Source: Pilaira anomala (taxonomy: Eukaryota; Mucoromycota; Mucoromycetes; Mucorales; Mucoraceae). Taken from it: a stretch of 46,244 nucleotides of DNA. Position numbers and translations under genes: made by a program. Below, piece by piece: positions 23,187 to 35,511 of the stretch. The stretch spans positions 1 through 46,244 of the forward strand of contig JAIXMQ010000121.1 of the NCBI GenBank assembly GCA_025716855.1, given 5' to 3'. Numbering within the stretch: position 1 is the stretch's first letter; each line of letters starts with the position of its first letter. The notes under the pieces were generated by a model that did not search any database, was not told the DNA's origin, and was given only the letters and a program-made list of their open reading frames with translations.

Positions 23187-25868
23187 TTGTTACAGCGAAA
23201 AAAAAATTGAGCCAATCAAATCATCGGAAAAAGGGGGAAAAGTGAATTTTTAGGCAAAAATCAGCAGGTCCCGACCTTTGGATTTTTTCAAGTGTTTTAA
23301 ATGTGGATGTATCTCGGAATTATAAGAATTTTAGAGCAAAGATATTCAATGGTTTCTAATATAGAATTTGACGCTCTTTCGAATGGTGTAAAAATCAAAG
23401 TAGAGTAATTATAAAGATTAATGTTTATTGTGAAAAAGTCAAATTACGGTTTTTGTTAGGGCAGGTATATTTTTCATATATAAAATTATGAATCCGAATA
23501 CATGAAAAAATGCGTCTTTAAATTCTGCATCGACTGTATATCATGTTGTATATTAGAATAGTTGATTTGGGATGACTTTAATTTGACAAGAAAGAAAATT
23601 TTGTCCATATCTCGATTTTTTTTTCCATTTTAGGGGTAAAAAACGGGGCGTCCATAGGTGTTGTAGTGTATCTAGTCTACTTTCATATGGTGTGTAACGT
23701 TTCACACTGCTTAAAGTCCTATGGGCACCCCGTTTGTTTTTTTCTTTTAAAAATGTAAAGATATTGACAAAATTTTCTTTCTTGTCAAATTAAAGTCATC
23801 TTAAATCAAGTATTCTAATATGCAATGTGATATACAGTCGATGCAAAATTTGATGGCACATCTGTCTATGGATTTAAAATGATATGTCTAGAAGCATAAA
23901 ATATACTTGCCCTAAACAAAGATTGTAAATTCGACTTTCTTAAAAATACAATAATAGCCATTAATCTTTATAATTACTTTACTTTGATTTTTACTTCATT
24001 CTAAATAGCCTCAGATTTTATACATACTAGAAACTATTCAATAGTTTTCCTCTAAAAGCTTTATAATACCAACATATATTATCCACATTTATGTAAACAT
24101 TCTCAAAAAAAATCAAAAAAGCTCGGGAAACAGTTTTTGCTAGAGAAAGTATATTTTTTATATATAAAAAAATATATATTTGTACAGTTAGCGCATTACT
24201 AAAGGGCGGTTTTTTCAAACCAAAGGGCGGTCATTTTATAATACAAATACGTATAAATTGCACCGCCCTTTGGTTTGAAAAAACCGCCCTTTAGAACTGC
24301 GCTAACTGTATGAAGATATCTGCCCATCTAAAGTTAAAGTTTTCTGGATATAATATTGTATAATATAATGGTTAGTATTGAAGGAATTTACTTTGACATG
24401 AAAGATTTCTAGGGCTTAAAATTTAAGCTGTGTTTAGTTAATTTAGAGTGGTGGGTGACTCACCAATAAGCGCGCCTCATATAAACTACACACACCACAT
24501 ATTTAAGCCCAGAAAACCTTTCATGTCAAAGTAAAGTCCTTCAATATTAACTATTTTATTATGCAATACTATCGCCAGAAAATTCTGAATTTATATGGGC
24601 AAATGATTGTATATAAAGATGTATCTTTTTATATGTAAAAAATATACTTTCTCTAACAAAAACTGTTTTCCTTACGTGCACTACAAATGGAGAGTGCATG
24701 TAGCATGGTCTACATACACCTCGTTTTTCGGTCCCAGAAATCAAAATTTTGACAAAAAATATCTTCTTGTCAAAGTAACATCCCTCTATATCAACTATTT
24801 CATTACACAATATGATATACAGAAAGTGCAGAATTTGAAGGCGCATCTTTCTATATGATTTGATTTATATTATTGGAAACAGAAAATATACTTGCCCTAA
24901 CAAAAACTGTAAACCGTTTTATCACAATAACCATTAATATTTGTAATTATTTTATTTTGATTTTTGCATCATTCAAAAGAGTGCAAAATTCTGTATTTAC
25001 CGTTAAAAGAACAAGCGTTAAACCCATTTTAATGTAAAGATATATCTACCTTTCTGATTTTTGAAAAAATCCATAGGGGGGGACTAGCAAAATTTTCTAA
25101 AAAATGGAATTTTTTTCACAGCTTAAAAAAAAATAAAAATTAGAAATGCAGATATATCTTTGTATTTAAATGGTTTTAAAGTTTAGCTTTTTATTGATGT
25201 CTAAGGTAGAATTTGACGCTCTTTCGAATGATGTAAAAATCAAAGTAGCATAATTATAAAGTTTAATAGTCATTGCGAGAAAGCACAGCTTCTATTAGGA
25301 CATGTATATTTTTTATATACAAGATAATAAATCTAAATGCATAGAAATTTTATTTTTTATATTCTACATCTTTGGAATATAACATTGTCTAACAAAATAC
25401 GTCTGTATCCTGATTTGGTTTTTTTCCTGTTTTTGGACCTAAAAATTGAGATTTAGGTCCAAATTTCTTTCTTTTCAAATTAAAGTCTTTTATTTCACCT
25501 ATTCTATTATACAATATAATATCCAATCGATGCAAAATTTGAAGGCGCATCTTTCTATTGATTTAGAATTGTTATTTTATATGTAGAAAATATACTTGCT
25601 CTAATAAAAACTGTATATCGTTTTTTCATAATACTTATTATTATTTATTACTATTTTACTTTGCTTTTTGCATCATTAAAAAGAGAGTCAAATTCTACAT
25701 GTATTGGTAAAAAGCTAAGCTTTAAAACCTTTTTAATGTAAAGATGTATGGATATTTCTGAATCTTGAAAAAATCCATAGGGGGGGACTGGCTAATTTTT
25801 GCCTAAAAATACACTTTTTCCTCCTTTTCCGATGATTTGATTGGCTCAAAAATCTTTTCGCTACAACA
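23187..25868. repeat. Array of large palindromic (foldback) elements
   Basis: The block is bounded by an inverted repeat: TTACAGCGAAAA and GAGCCAATCAAATCATCGG at 23190-23225 match CCGATGATTTGATTGGCTC and TTTTCGCTACAAC at 25829-25867. Inside are palindromes centred near 23690 (arms to about 23260 and 24120), 24457 and 25447, plus a right half-unit at about 24690-25080. The same words recur in both orientations: AATTTGACGCTCTTTCGAATG at 23365 and 25210, its degenerate complement near 23976, 24951 and 25655, and GAATTTGAAGGCGCATCTT-like words near 23840, 24827 and 25529. No transposase frame is present, so these are non-autonomous foldback-type elements or dead hairpins. Confidence 0.85.
24185..24308. 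mobile_element. TA-flanked MITE nested in a palindrome arm
   Basis: Two 47-bp arms (24185-24231 and 24262-24308) are near-perfect inverted repeats around a 30-bp loop. Ends are CAGTTAGCGCA and TGCGCTAACTG, flanked on both sides by TA, as expected for the TA target duplication of Tc1/mariner-type elements. Within each arm the word AAAGGGCGGT occurs twice around TTTTTTCAAACC. The opposite arm of the host palindrome (around 24595-24625) lacks the insertion and shows the empty site. Confidence 0.85.
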
Positions 25869-28237
25869 AAAAAAATCATGTCTACAATGCCTCGTTTTTC
25901 TTTATCAAAAAGACTAATCAAGGCCGGTAAACACACATAATGTAGCTTAGGGCTTTACTGTTGTAATAGAATGGTAGTATCAAAAGGTCTCTTTCTTTTA
26001 AATTTTTTTTTTCACCATAAATTAAAAGTGAGAGAGCAGATTTAACTATATCAAGAATTATATTACCTTGGTATATTGACCGCCAAATATTTTAATGCAA
26101 TTGTATAGTTAGTTAAGCTGATATGGCTGCTTTATTTTTGCTTAAGCAAAATGGCATGTCCTCAAGGATAAAGAAAAAGAACAATTATAGCAATGTACAT
26201 AGCTAGTGAATGATATTTATAAAAATCTGTAGTGAATGATATTTAAAAATTTATATATATATATATATATTACAAATAAACTCGAGAAACACTCTGAAAT
26301 AAAATGGTGAAATGTGGTTCATTGTACACTTTTATTAGGAATTAATGGTAACTAACTATATTGGAGGAAAATTCCGTCCAAAGACAAAACAAATGATTTA
26401 TGATTATGTAGGTTCTCTGTTTCTACATACTCTCAAATATATTGGAGTTCTATATATATGAAAGCCGTGGTTGAAGCCAGAAGAATTTGGCTGATTTCAT
26501 TTTTTATCATATCAACATTTTTATTATATGATTTATACATAGCAACTATATTCAACATAGTCAAATATTCCTGCTTATATGATAATGTTAGGCAACCAAA
26601 ATATAGGTACTACAGTACGTTTTACAAGAATGTTTGGAAATTCAGCGTTGAAATATAATTTTAAAGCATTATTAAAAGGTATTAAGAAGTGTTTGAAATA
26701 CATACGACTTGTGAGTTCAAAACGACTTTTTGAGAGTTATTTTAAAAGTGTCGGAACAATACGTCACAGGAACGTGAAAGACTTGAATTCTCTATTGCCA
26801 AGACGAGCGATGTATATTTCTGTTTCGACCTACATACCAAAGCCCGGATTTTCACTGATTCATAAAGAAAATTAGTTCGCATCATTTTACGTAAAATAGT
26901 TTTGTGTGCTTAGTCTTTACAGGCACCGATTGCGGCGTCCGTGCTTTAAATGTTACAATAATAGACGGTTAACTTCACTTCAAATAGACATGATAGACTT
27001 TCTAGTAAGGGCAAGCTCAATTTCTTTTTATACCCTTTTGTATCGTAATAATTGTATTTAGGCAAAAATAAGTCTTATTTTTCTTTGCTTAGTGATGTTC
27101 CCCTCCACCTGTCAAAATTTCTTATTACTAAAAACCTGTGTAACAAGCTCTTCAGTGCATTTCTCTTTGTAAGGAATGACAGTAATGCATCATCAACAGC
27201 ATTTACTACATTTTGTTCTCAACGTAATTGTTCCTTGCTTTTTGTGAACAAACTAAATATATATACACGAACCCTTTAGGCGAACCTTACGTTTTGACAA
27301 GCTTCTTTTCTATAAAATTAAGATTTAAAAATAAATATTTCTTGGTTTTTGTTGTTATGCACGCATTTTCTGCTTCTACAACATCTTTTTTTTTTCACTT
27401 GTTTAATTACTCATATTTAGTTATATACGGTATGTGGTCGCGGGATACAGCACATGAAAGGTATAATTTTACTAGCAACTTAGTAGAACGGTTATCAATG
27501 ATATTGCGTTTATGACTTGGCTCCATCTAAAAGAAATCTTGGCAAGATCAAAAGAAATGGTATCCATATAAAAGTAAAAATAGCTTATTTCTTCATCTGA
27601 AATTTTTTTTTAAAAAAAAATCTGTGTGTTTGTATATATAAACAACAAAAAAAGAAAGAAAGTAGAGGATTATGAAACTGATTTGATAATCTGCAAGTAT
27701 GTCAAGGAAATAAAAATGTGGGTGAAGTCCAAGTAAGGTAATACTAAAGGGGGACAGTTTTAACAGTTGGTTAAAAACATTAAACATTATCTACATTTAC
27801 CCATTTTCCCCCTTTTACCCCTTTTTATAGAGCATAAAAATAAAGATATTTTGTGCAACAGCAAGTAACATTAAATTATACTTTTGATAAATACATACTA
27901 ACAGCCATTGTTCCTTTTTATCCGAATGAAATGTAAGGTTGAATGTCTTTATATAGTGGCAAGTCAGGTATAATGATTGATTTAAACCGGTAGTAAAAAT
28001 GGATTTTTTTTTCGGGGTTATTTTTTGAATAATTATTATATATAAGAAATTCCTGATCATGTACTGATGTGATGTTTGTAAGTACAAGCTTGTTGGTGTG
28101 TATATTCAAGTTTTGAGCGTGCACATATAATTTGTTCTAGTTTCTTTTTATTTGCTTCTCTTTTCCCTTTCCTTTTCTTTTTTTTCTCTCTCTCTCTCTC
28201 TTTTTCTCTCTTTCATTTTTTTCTCTATTAAAATAGA
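25869..28237. other. Gene desert right of the palindrome array
   Basis: I support no gene here. Overlapping open frames at 26458-26875 (plus), one with many basic residues (LLKGIKKCLKYIRLVSSKRL), and at 27052-27515 have no recognisable domain and lack splice context. The last roughly 100 bases (28130-28237) are strongly C/T-rich with (CT)n directly upstream of the RasGEF start, a typical fungal promoter/leader feature. Confidence 0.4.
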
Positions 28238-31200
28238 ATGGAAGATACTGCACGTGTAATATTAAATAAATTAAAGTTAGTTGACCCTACAACAACGACA
28301 TCTACATTTTCTTCAGCTTATCAACAAAATGCAGAGGTAGCTTATTACTGTTATCATTTCAAGTAAAAGAGAGTATATTAATATCTAACAGTAAATAATA
28401 ATAATAGATTCGACAGTTATGGATTTCAATCGGATCATCTATTAATAAAATACTCTCCACAATAGTTTTAATAAATACGTTAAATGCATCATCTCAAATA
28501 ATATCTGTACTTAGTGCATCCACACTACTTTCATCGGTTATCCATGCAATCATAACCACTCAAAGACGTTTAAACCAGTCTGACGAAAACATGGAAAACA
28601 TTATAAAAAAGGAGATACAAGTTATATTGTATCATATTCAAATATTAAAACAAGATTTAAATCAGTCACTTATTAGAGAGGTAAAATGCAGTCTAGATTT
28701 AACTTGTACCCTCTTATATTAACTATGAACAATACTTAGTCTGCACAAGAAGCCATTATTCATCATACCGATACTTTAGTCGACTCTTTAGTAGCCTATT
28801 CACTGTCTCCATCAAGTAATGTACACTTTCAACTTCATCCATATAAAGGTAATCATCTCTTTATTTTTATTAAAATAGCTACAACGCGAAAGGAGAAATT
28901 TTTTAAAAAAGAAAAAAAAAAGTTTGAGTGAGAAAGAGGCATTTTAAAAAGTAAATTATGGTTGTGGTCTTTATTACAGACTCTTGAGTCCAGAGTGGCC
29001 AGGGGAAAGCGCATATAAAAAAAAAGGGATTAGAATGAGGGAGATAAAAAGGGTTCTTATTTGACTGACACATTCTATATAGTTTCGGCTTCTATTTCTT
29101 ATCCCAGAAGACACTCACAGCCTAGTTCTTTTACCAGAAACCATTCTTCAGATGAATTAATGAGCAAAACATTATCTCATCATCAGTATGATAGTAATAA
29201 CAGTCTTAATTCAAATGCTAGTAGCAGGTAACACGACCTTATATGTATATATTGTTACATATATCAAAATTAACCTTTTTATGTATTAGTAAAGAAAAGT
29301 CAGATACAGGTAATATAAACATATGCACATATTTTTTTACACTTTTTTAACATTTTATAATTATATAGTCGGTAAAAAATTTATGCGTAGTATTAACTCA
29401 CTCAAATCTCGTCCAGCATTTCAAATGACCTTATTACCGAATCGACATTCTATTGAACCGAGTACCGACTACCCACCGAAAAAGAAACGTGCATTTTATG
29501 ACCAACGTGCTAATCACATTATATCGGAAATGGAAGAAGACCCAGATAACAGTGATGATAACAGTACTGGTTGGGATGATGATCCCAGCTCCAGTAACCC
29601 TGGAGCAGTTCAGAAAGGAAAACAAAATACACTTCGGTCTGTATTAAACAGTAGTAATAAGCATAATCAACAGCAAACTTCTACGTCAAAAAGATCTTCT
29701 GCCAGAGGAATAAAAGATTTATTTCAATTTGCACCAAAAGATGACTTAAAAAAGAAACGAGAAAGTCTAGGTAATTTATTTAACAGTAACATAAAGAGCA
29801 AACAGGTACTTTATCAGTATAGATATAATAGTCACAATAGACAGATGTATTGACCTTTATATCCTCCTTTTCGATAGTTGATAACAAAAGACACTGAAGG
29901 TGCGATGCAGGGATCTAATTATTCTTCTTCCACTTCCACTTCTGCATCGTCGACGGGCAGTACAAACAAGAAATATATGAAGGCAAACGAAAAGGTCGAA
30001 ATAAATAAGCATTATTTAGTATCTCCAACTACGAAACAAACCAATATCTTATGGTCTGTAGAAGAAGATTCGGAAAGAAATCCTGATGACACTGATGATA
30101 ATGAAGAGGCAGAAATTTACTGCTCGGAATTGGTTTCTGCATCTTCAATGGAATCTTATAATGTTCATGATTCTGCCATATCCTCAATGGAAGAAGATAG
30201 TTATAAAGTAGCGCCAGTTACTGTTCGAAAGAAAAATAGTCGCAAGAGGCGTAGTAATGGGTCACTTATACTGCCAACTTTAGTACCTATTCTATTATCT
30301 TCTACAGAGATGAATAGAAATAACTCACCATTACCCCCTTTACCTACTGTCGAAAATTTCTTAACCATCATGGACACACCTGCTTCACCTGATTCATCCT
30401 ACTTTTCAGCCAGATCTACATCTTCTTCCTCCTCATCCCAATCAACCCTGAATTCGATTTTACTAGAAGATGTGACAGATAATTTGGCTAAAACAAGTAT
30501 CAATTCAGACAAAGCTTGCTCACAAAGTGAAAAAATAAAAAAGACAGACGAAGAAGAATACAATGTGGAAGCAGATGGTTGCCCGCCTACACCACCACCT
30601 AAAGATCGTCTGTGTACAATTGACAGAGTTGATATGCAAAGAAAACTGATGGACCCTCAAGATCAAACTATTAGTAACATTAACAATAAGCAGGAAAAAC
30701 GAAGCAGTAGTACCAGTCTCAAAAGAAATTCTGCGATCGAAATGAGAATTACTACCAGCGATCTGAAAAACAAATATCCACCCAAATCAGCAGATGTTAA
30801 CTTGATTCAAATGAGGCCTCCTATCCCGCCTCGAACTAGTAGTATGCCATTACCTCCAACGCCCCCAAAAAAGGCTATTGTTCCACCATTACCTGCCAAT
30901 GCAACCAAAAAGGTCAGTGCATACAGTCGAAGATCGTCTACAAAGACCGTGGATGATGCATCAACCTGGAGTTCAATCTTAGAAAGCACTAGTCATAAAA
31001 AAGATGAGCTGATGAAGCGAACTAAGCTAGGTAGATCTTTAGGTACAGCCACCAGTTCTTCCAAAAAGTTGAAAAAGTTGGATAATAACAGTAAATTACT
31101 CAAGGTTACAGAGAATGGAAAAGTTGTATTGTTTTTTGAAATGATTGAAGGTCGATTACAAGCGATTGCAGGAACGAAAGCTAAACTGTTTGAAAGATTA

Positions 31201-32753
31201 GCAGATGAGACAACTCAAGATGAGGAATATGTAGATATTTACTTAATGAGCCATACTCATTTCACATCGTCCTTGGACTTGTTAAATTTGTTAATCAATC
31301 GATTTCATCTAGAACCATCACCGGGAGAATATGAATATTTTAGAAAATGGCAGTTCTCAATACAAACCAAGTAAGTACTTTCTTCATTCGAAACAACATT
31401 GTTTAATCTTTACCTGACACAATTTTTTAGAGTTTTAAATGTAATCGAACGTTGGATTTTGTTTTATTATCAAGATTTTAAATACGATGAGCCACTTCAA
31501 AAACGACTAAACGCATTTTTATATAATGACAGTCTTTTACTGGGAGTTCAATTCAAACAGCAGTTAGAAAAGATCCGATCCAGTCTTAAATTTCAAGCAA
31601 ATCAATTTTCAGATGGACAACATCATATCATTACTCTGTTAGCTAATACAACCCAAAACCATGGCAATAATAATCATTCTAATTTCAATTTCCATTTTCC
31701 GTTTGTTAATAGCAATTATACACCACCACTTCCACCTGTACATTTCCCCACTAGTCCTAGACGTCCTTCTAATGCTTTATTTAACTTGACGTCTTTGTCT
31801 ACACCACCCGATTCACCTACAATTATCTATGCAAATAATACAACTGGATTGTATACTTCATTTGCATCGTTAGAGTCAAAAGATATTGCAAGATATCTTA
31901 CATTGGCTGATTATTATTTATTCAAATCCATTCAAGCGCATGGATTATTAAACAATCGAAAGAACAAGAGAGAACTCGATTTCGATTATGTCGAATTAAT
32001 GACAAAGCGAGCAAACATGGTAAATAAATTCAAGTATATGTTTAAAAGAAGTATTTTTTATTCATGATTATCTTTTTTTTTTCTTTAGCTGAGTCATTGG
32101 GTTGTACATGAGATATGTAGCATATCATATTTGAAGCCTAAAAGAGCTCTACTTAAAAAATTCATAGAGATAGCCAAGGTAAATACAGACGAGGATTTCT
32201 TTATAAAATAATACTTTAGATTAACCAATATATATTTATACAGCTCTGCTTAGAACTGAACAATTTTCACACTTGTATGGTTATAACTATGGGATTATCA
32301 AGTGCACCTAAACTAAAAGATATATGGGAATCACTTTCTAATCGAGATATGAACACATTTAGTAGCTTGCAAAAGCTATTAGATGTGAGTTTGAATATGC
32401 GACATTATCGACAAAAGATTCAATTAGTCAAATCACCTTCTGTACCATTTTTACCTGTGGTATTAAAAGACCAAACGTTCTATAACGAAAACTCGACTTT
32501 TTCGATACCTCATCCAGAATTAATCAATTTTTCGAAGTTCCGATCAATTCGTCAGTTTACAGAAAAGATGAAAGTAATGACACACGAACCTTACTGGTTT
32601 GCTAACGATCTTACAAGATATCCTTTCTTTCCTACTTCAAATACAACTACAGTAAAAAATAGCGGTCAGTTAGATAGCATAGGTGATTGGGTCGAAACTC
32701 GGTTAGGAAAAGTGCAAAGTTGCTATCTTCATTGTGATTTATTAAATATGTAA
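28238..32753 (+). CDS. Ras guanine-nucleotide exchange factor (Cdc25/Sos-type)
   Basis: Ten exons (28238-28336, 28408-28680, 28740-28848, 29083-29227, 29290-29309, 29369-29805, 29878-31370, 31431-32019, 32089-32178, 32244-32753) give 1254 residues. RasGEFs swap GDP for GTP on Ras-like GTPases. The C-terminal third holds RasGEF_N (about 774-915: GKVVLFFEMIEGRL to YYQDFKYDEP) and the catalytic Cdc25 domain (about 1000-1250: LTLADYYLFKSIQ, MLSHWVVHEIC, LELNNFHTCMVITMGLSS). The middle is Ser/Thr-rich with acidic tracts and proline motifs (PPTPPPKDR, PPIPPRTSS, LPPTPPKK) that could bind SH3 proteins. No SH3 domain is seen in the protein itself. The N-terminal 140 residues are helical and include a hydrophobic stretch. 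Its stop lies 2 bp from that of the convergent shugoshin-like gene. Confidence 0.9.
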
Positions 32754-32755
32754 TT

Positions 32756-33148
32756 TTATGCTTCGTTTCCAAAAGTAAAAGGATCACCTTTTCTTAATTT
32801 ACTTTTTGTATTTGGTAAAACATAGCTAACAGGTTTTTTATGTCTCTTTGTATCAATAATTTGTTCTGTATTATCCAGATCTATACTTTTCTTTTTGTCT
32901 TTCTTTTTTTCTTTCTTTTCGGGATCATTGTTAATTTTTGGAGGCGTCGTTTTTTTAATTTTATTATTTGCAGTAGGTTTTTTTCTCACTGCTTTTGCTT
33001 TTTCAATACGAAATTTTAAGTTATCATTTTGTAGTTCATTAATCACACCTTCCAAAACACTTATACGCTCCGTTAGTCTCATATTTTGCTTAATAATCTC
33101 TTTGTTTTGTTCTCTGTATTGTAAGATTAAATCATTTGTACTACTCAT
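32756..33148 (-). CDS. Minimal shugoshin-like protein (130 aa)
   Basis: Single exon. Residues 5-52 form a heptad-rich coiled coil (YREQNKEIIKQNMRLTERIS then LEGVINELQNDN), followed by a very basic linker (about 54-89). The C-terminal KKPVSYVLPNTKSKLRKGDP (104-123) matches the shugoshin C-terminal motif, which in the family binds phosphorylated histone H2A at pericentromeres. The N-terminal coiled coil in shugoshins recruits PP2A-B56 to protect cohesin. Known shugoshins usually run to several hundred residues, so this is one of the shortest architectures conceivable. There is no intron. It converges on the RasGEF stop and starts 74 bp from the divergent glycosyltransferase-like gene. Identification rests on the motif pair, not a search. 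Confidence 0.75.
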   Translation of the reverse strand: MSSTNDLILQYREQNKEIIKQNMRLTERISVLEGVINELQNDNLKFRIEKAKAVRKKPTANNKIKKTTPPKINNDPEKKEKKKDKKKSIDLDNTEQIIDTKRHKKPVSYVLPNTKSKLRKGDPFTFGNEA

Positions 33149-33222
33149 TTTAGAGAGAAAAAAGGGGAAAAAGCTGTGACATGCAATTTTTTTTTCTTTT
33201 TCCTTTTATCTCTATTTTTAAA
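33149..33222. promoter_or_regulatory. Very short divergent promoter region
   Basis: Only 74 bp lie between the shugoshin-like start (33148, minus) and the favoured start of the glycosyltransferase-like gene (33223, plus). If the upstream in-frame ATG at 33181 were used, the gap would be 32 bp. The stretch is pyrimidine-rich on the plus strand. No TATA box is evident. Confidence 0.45.
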
Positions 33223-34412
33223 ATGTTGTCAATATCAAATTATTTTAAATATGGATTATCTATAGGATTTATGGGCCTAGTTGTTTTAATATCTTATGTT
33301 GAACTAAATAAACACACAATCACTCCAAAGAGAACTTCTGCAGATTACTTTGTCGACGATCAGCGTTATTTCGCTAACTCATCATCGCTAAACACAACTC
33401 TCGATGGTTGCAATTGCCTCTTTTCAACAGAAAACATCACACTTTTACCTCACGGCGAACAAATACCAGTTTTTATTCCTGACGCTTTATCACCCATAGA
33501 GCCTGATATTCTTGATAAAATCGTAGCTAACCGCCATGACGACGGGATTTTAATTACCATTGCAGGTTACGCTATGAGAAATGAATTATATAACTGGATA
33601 GAACTATTGAAAGAAGCACGAGAATTATCTTTTATCGTATTCTGTACCGACCCTAAATTATACCTTCATTTGATTGTAGCTGGCTACGAAGATAAGGCTA
33701 TACTTATACCTGATGACTGGTTCATAAATCATTTAGAGTTATTTAGAGATACCGAAATCAACATGTTGGATAACTCAATGCCGAGATTATCTCATATCAA
33801 AACTTGGGTCTTACAGCGTTTATCTTATGTAAAGAATATCAGCAACGTACTCTTGTTAGATGTAAATCAAGTAATGCTTCATGCCAGAACAAGGGAATAT
33901 CTTCAGACTTTGTTACATATTCGTTGGGATACCCAACTTATAATGACTCAAGACAGCTTAGATCAACAAGTATTTAATACAGGTTTAATTATGATGCGTA
34001 CTGATGCCGGGGAAGCAAAAAGAGTACTCGAACATACTGTTCGAATCCAAGAATTAAACTTTGGTTTAACTCAACAAGAAGCTTTAAACAAAGCAATGAA
34101 ACAAATGGAATTAAACGTAAAAAGTGGAATGACAGTTTTGTTAGATGCGCTACATTTTCCTAATGGTATCAGTTACTTCGAAAACAATCTCCCTAGTTCG
34201 AAGGGGATTGAACCTTATATTATCCATATTAACCATAAGGTAATACAAAAAATTAGTCTATTCGCTTTATAAGGAATCTAACATGTTTATAGTTTGGAGA
34301 AGAAAGAAGGGATTTGCTTAAGGAAAATAGTTTCTGGAGAGTAGATCACGAATATATTGACGTATTAACTGAACAAGTGGAAGACATTATTAAGCGAAGA
34401 GAAGCTTCTTAA
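33223..34412 (+). CDS. Type II membrane glycosyltransferase-like protein
   Basis: Two exons (33223-34239, 34293-34412) give 378 residues. A membrane anchor at about residues 9-26 (YGLSIGFMGLVVLISYVE) suggests a Golgi type II topology with a luminal catalytic part containing NSS and NTT sequons. The block FIVFCTDPKLYLHL, RLSYVKNISNVLLLDVNQVML and FNTGLIMMRTD resembles the nucleotide-diphospho-sugar transferase fold (GT77-like, Pfam PF03407). The expected DxD metal site appears as DVN, a substitution that could weaken or abolish metal binding. I start at the second ATG (MLSIS); the one at 33181 would add 14 hydrophobic residues. The substrate cannot be predicted. Confidence 0.6.
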
Positions 34413-34812
34413 TTGTTATCTTTGCACGCTTATTTATGTACATCAACAGATTCTAATTATAAGATATTAAATCAAAAGAAACTAAATCTTTTTATACATA
34501 TAGTGAAAATGTGAATCATCATATTCTCCTTCAATATAATTAACTTAATAAATGCACTATCTTTTTTTTTTTTTTTTGTTAAAAACCACTCTTATTACTA
34601 TTAATTTAAGGCTCATGATATGAAAAATAAGTACAAACAAAACAGCATGAAAAACGTAATCATTTGTTTTGTGAATTTGTTCGTAATCATGTACTAACGC
34701 ATTATAACTAATCATCACTTTTTGCTCGTATTTGATAAAGTTCCAAATTTAATTTCATTTTATTTACAAGAAAGATATGGAGTGATGTGTAATGTGTATA
34801 GATATGTGAGTT
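34413..34812. other. Tail-to-tail intergenic
   Basis: The 3' flanks of two convergent genes. A poly(T) run lies near 34563-34577 and AATAAA-like words occur; nothing else is visible. Confidence 0.5.
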
Positions 34813-35511
34813 TTATTCGTCTTGTGCTTGTTGTTGCTCTTCCTCCTCGTCTTCGTCTTGATCCAGTTTTGGTTTCTTAACATCTTCAGTCATAGGATCG
34901 TCTTCCTCGTCTGCTTCAAGAGTACGCTTTTGACCTTTTGCTACATCAGCTTCCATAGGCGTATCGTTTAATTCGTCATCGTCTTCCTCTTCCTCTTCAC
35001 CATCTTCCTTGGCTTTTGAATCGTCTTTGACCTTTTTCTTTTGCTTCTTTTCTGCCATATTCTGTTGGTAAGCTATAGTATTTATAAGTTAGACATATTT
35101 ATATAAATCCATTATATTTTTACCTGTCAAAGATTCTTTTAATTGAGGTGCCAAGTGATCTAATTCAACAATTTCTAAAGCTTTAAATACATCGGGAGCA
35201 CTGATCGTTTTGTGATTGGCACCCTTAGCAACATCGTTTGCACTAATCAATAAAAAAATAAGAATATATAGATATATACCAGTAAATAAAATATGCTTAC
35301 ATAGAAGATAAATAGTTGATAAAGACAGTTGCAGCTCTACTAACTGCCAACTTGGCGTCTTTTTGTAAAGCTGTACCAGGAGGAAGCTGTTACATAGATA
35401 AGTTAATAAGTTGTATAAATGTTTGTGTAATAACATATTGCTTACAGCAGTCTTTAAGACTCTTGTGACATTAGCTTTAGGTAACTCGTTATCTTCAATC
35501 GTGCTTGACAT
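34813..35511 (-). CDS. DPB4: Histone-fold subunit Dpb4/POLE3 of DNA polymerase epsilon and CHRAC-type remodeller
   Basis: Four exons (35511-35446, 35386-35301, 35242-35124, 35072-34813) give 176 residues. The histone fold spans about residues 9-95: [53 protein letters not shown] and [12 protein letters not shown]. This is the order seen in POLE3/Dpb4, which pairs with Dpb3/POLE4 in polymerase epsilon and with ISW2/CHRAC remodellers. The C-terminus is a basic then strongly acidic tail ([16 protein letters not shown]), also typical. A basic cluster near QKRTLE and KKPKLD could be a nuclear-localisation signal. Confidence 0.93.

Noticed and set aside
26458..26875. Two overlapping plus-strand open frames in the gene desert
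   Set aside because: No recognisable domain, no promoter or splice context, and two frames compete over the same bases. It may be a mobile-element scrap but I cannot support it.
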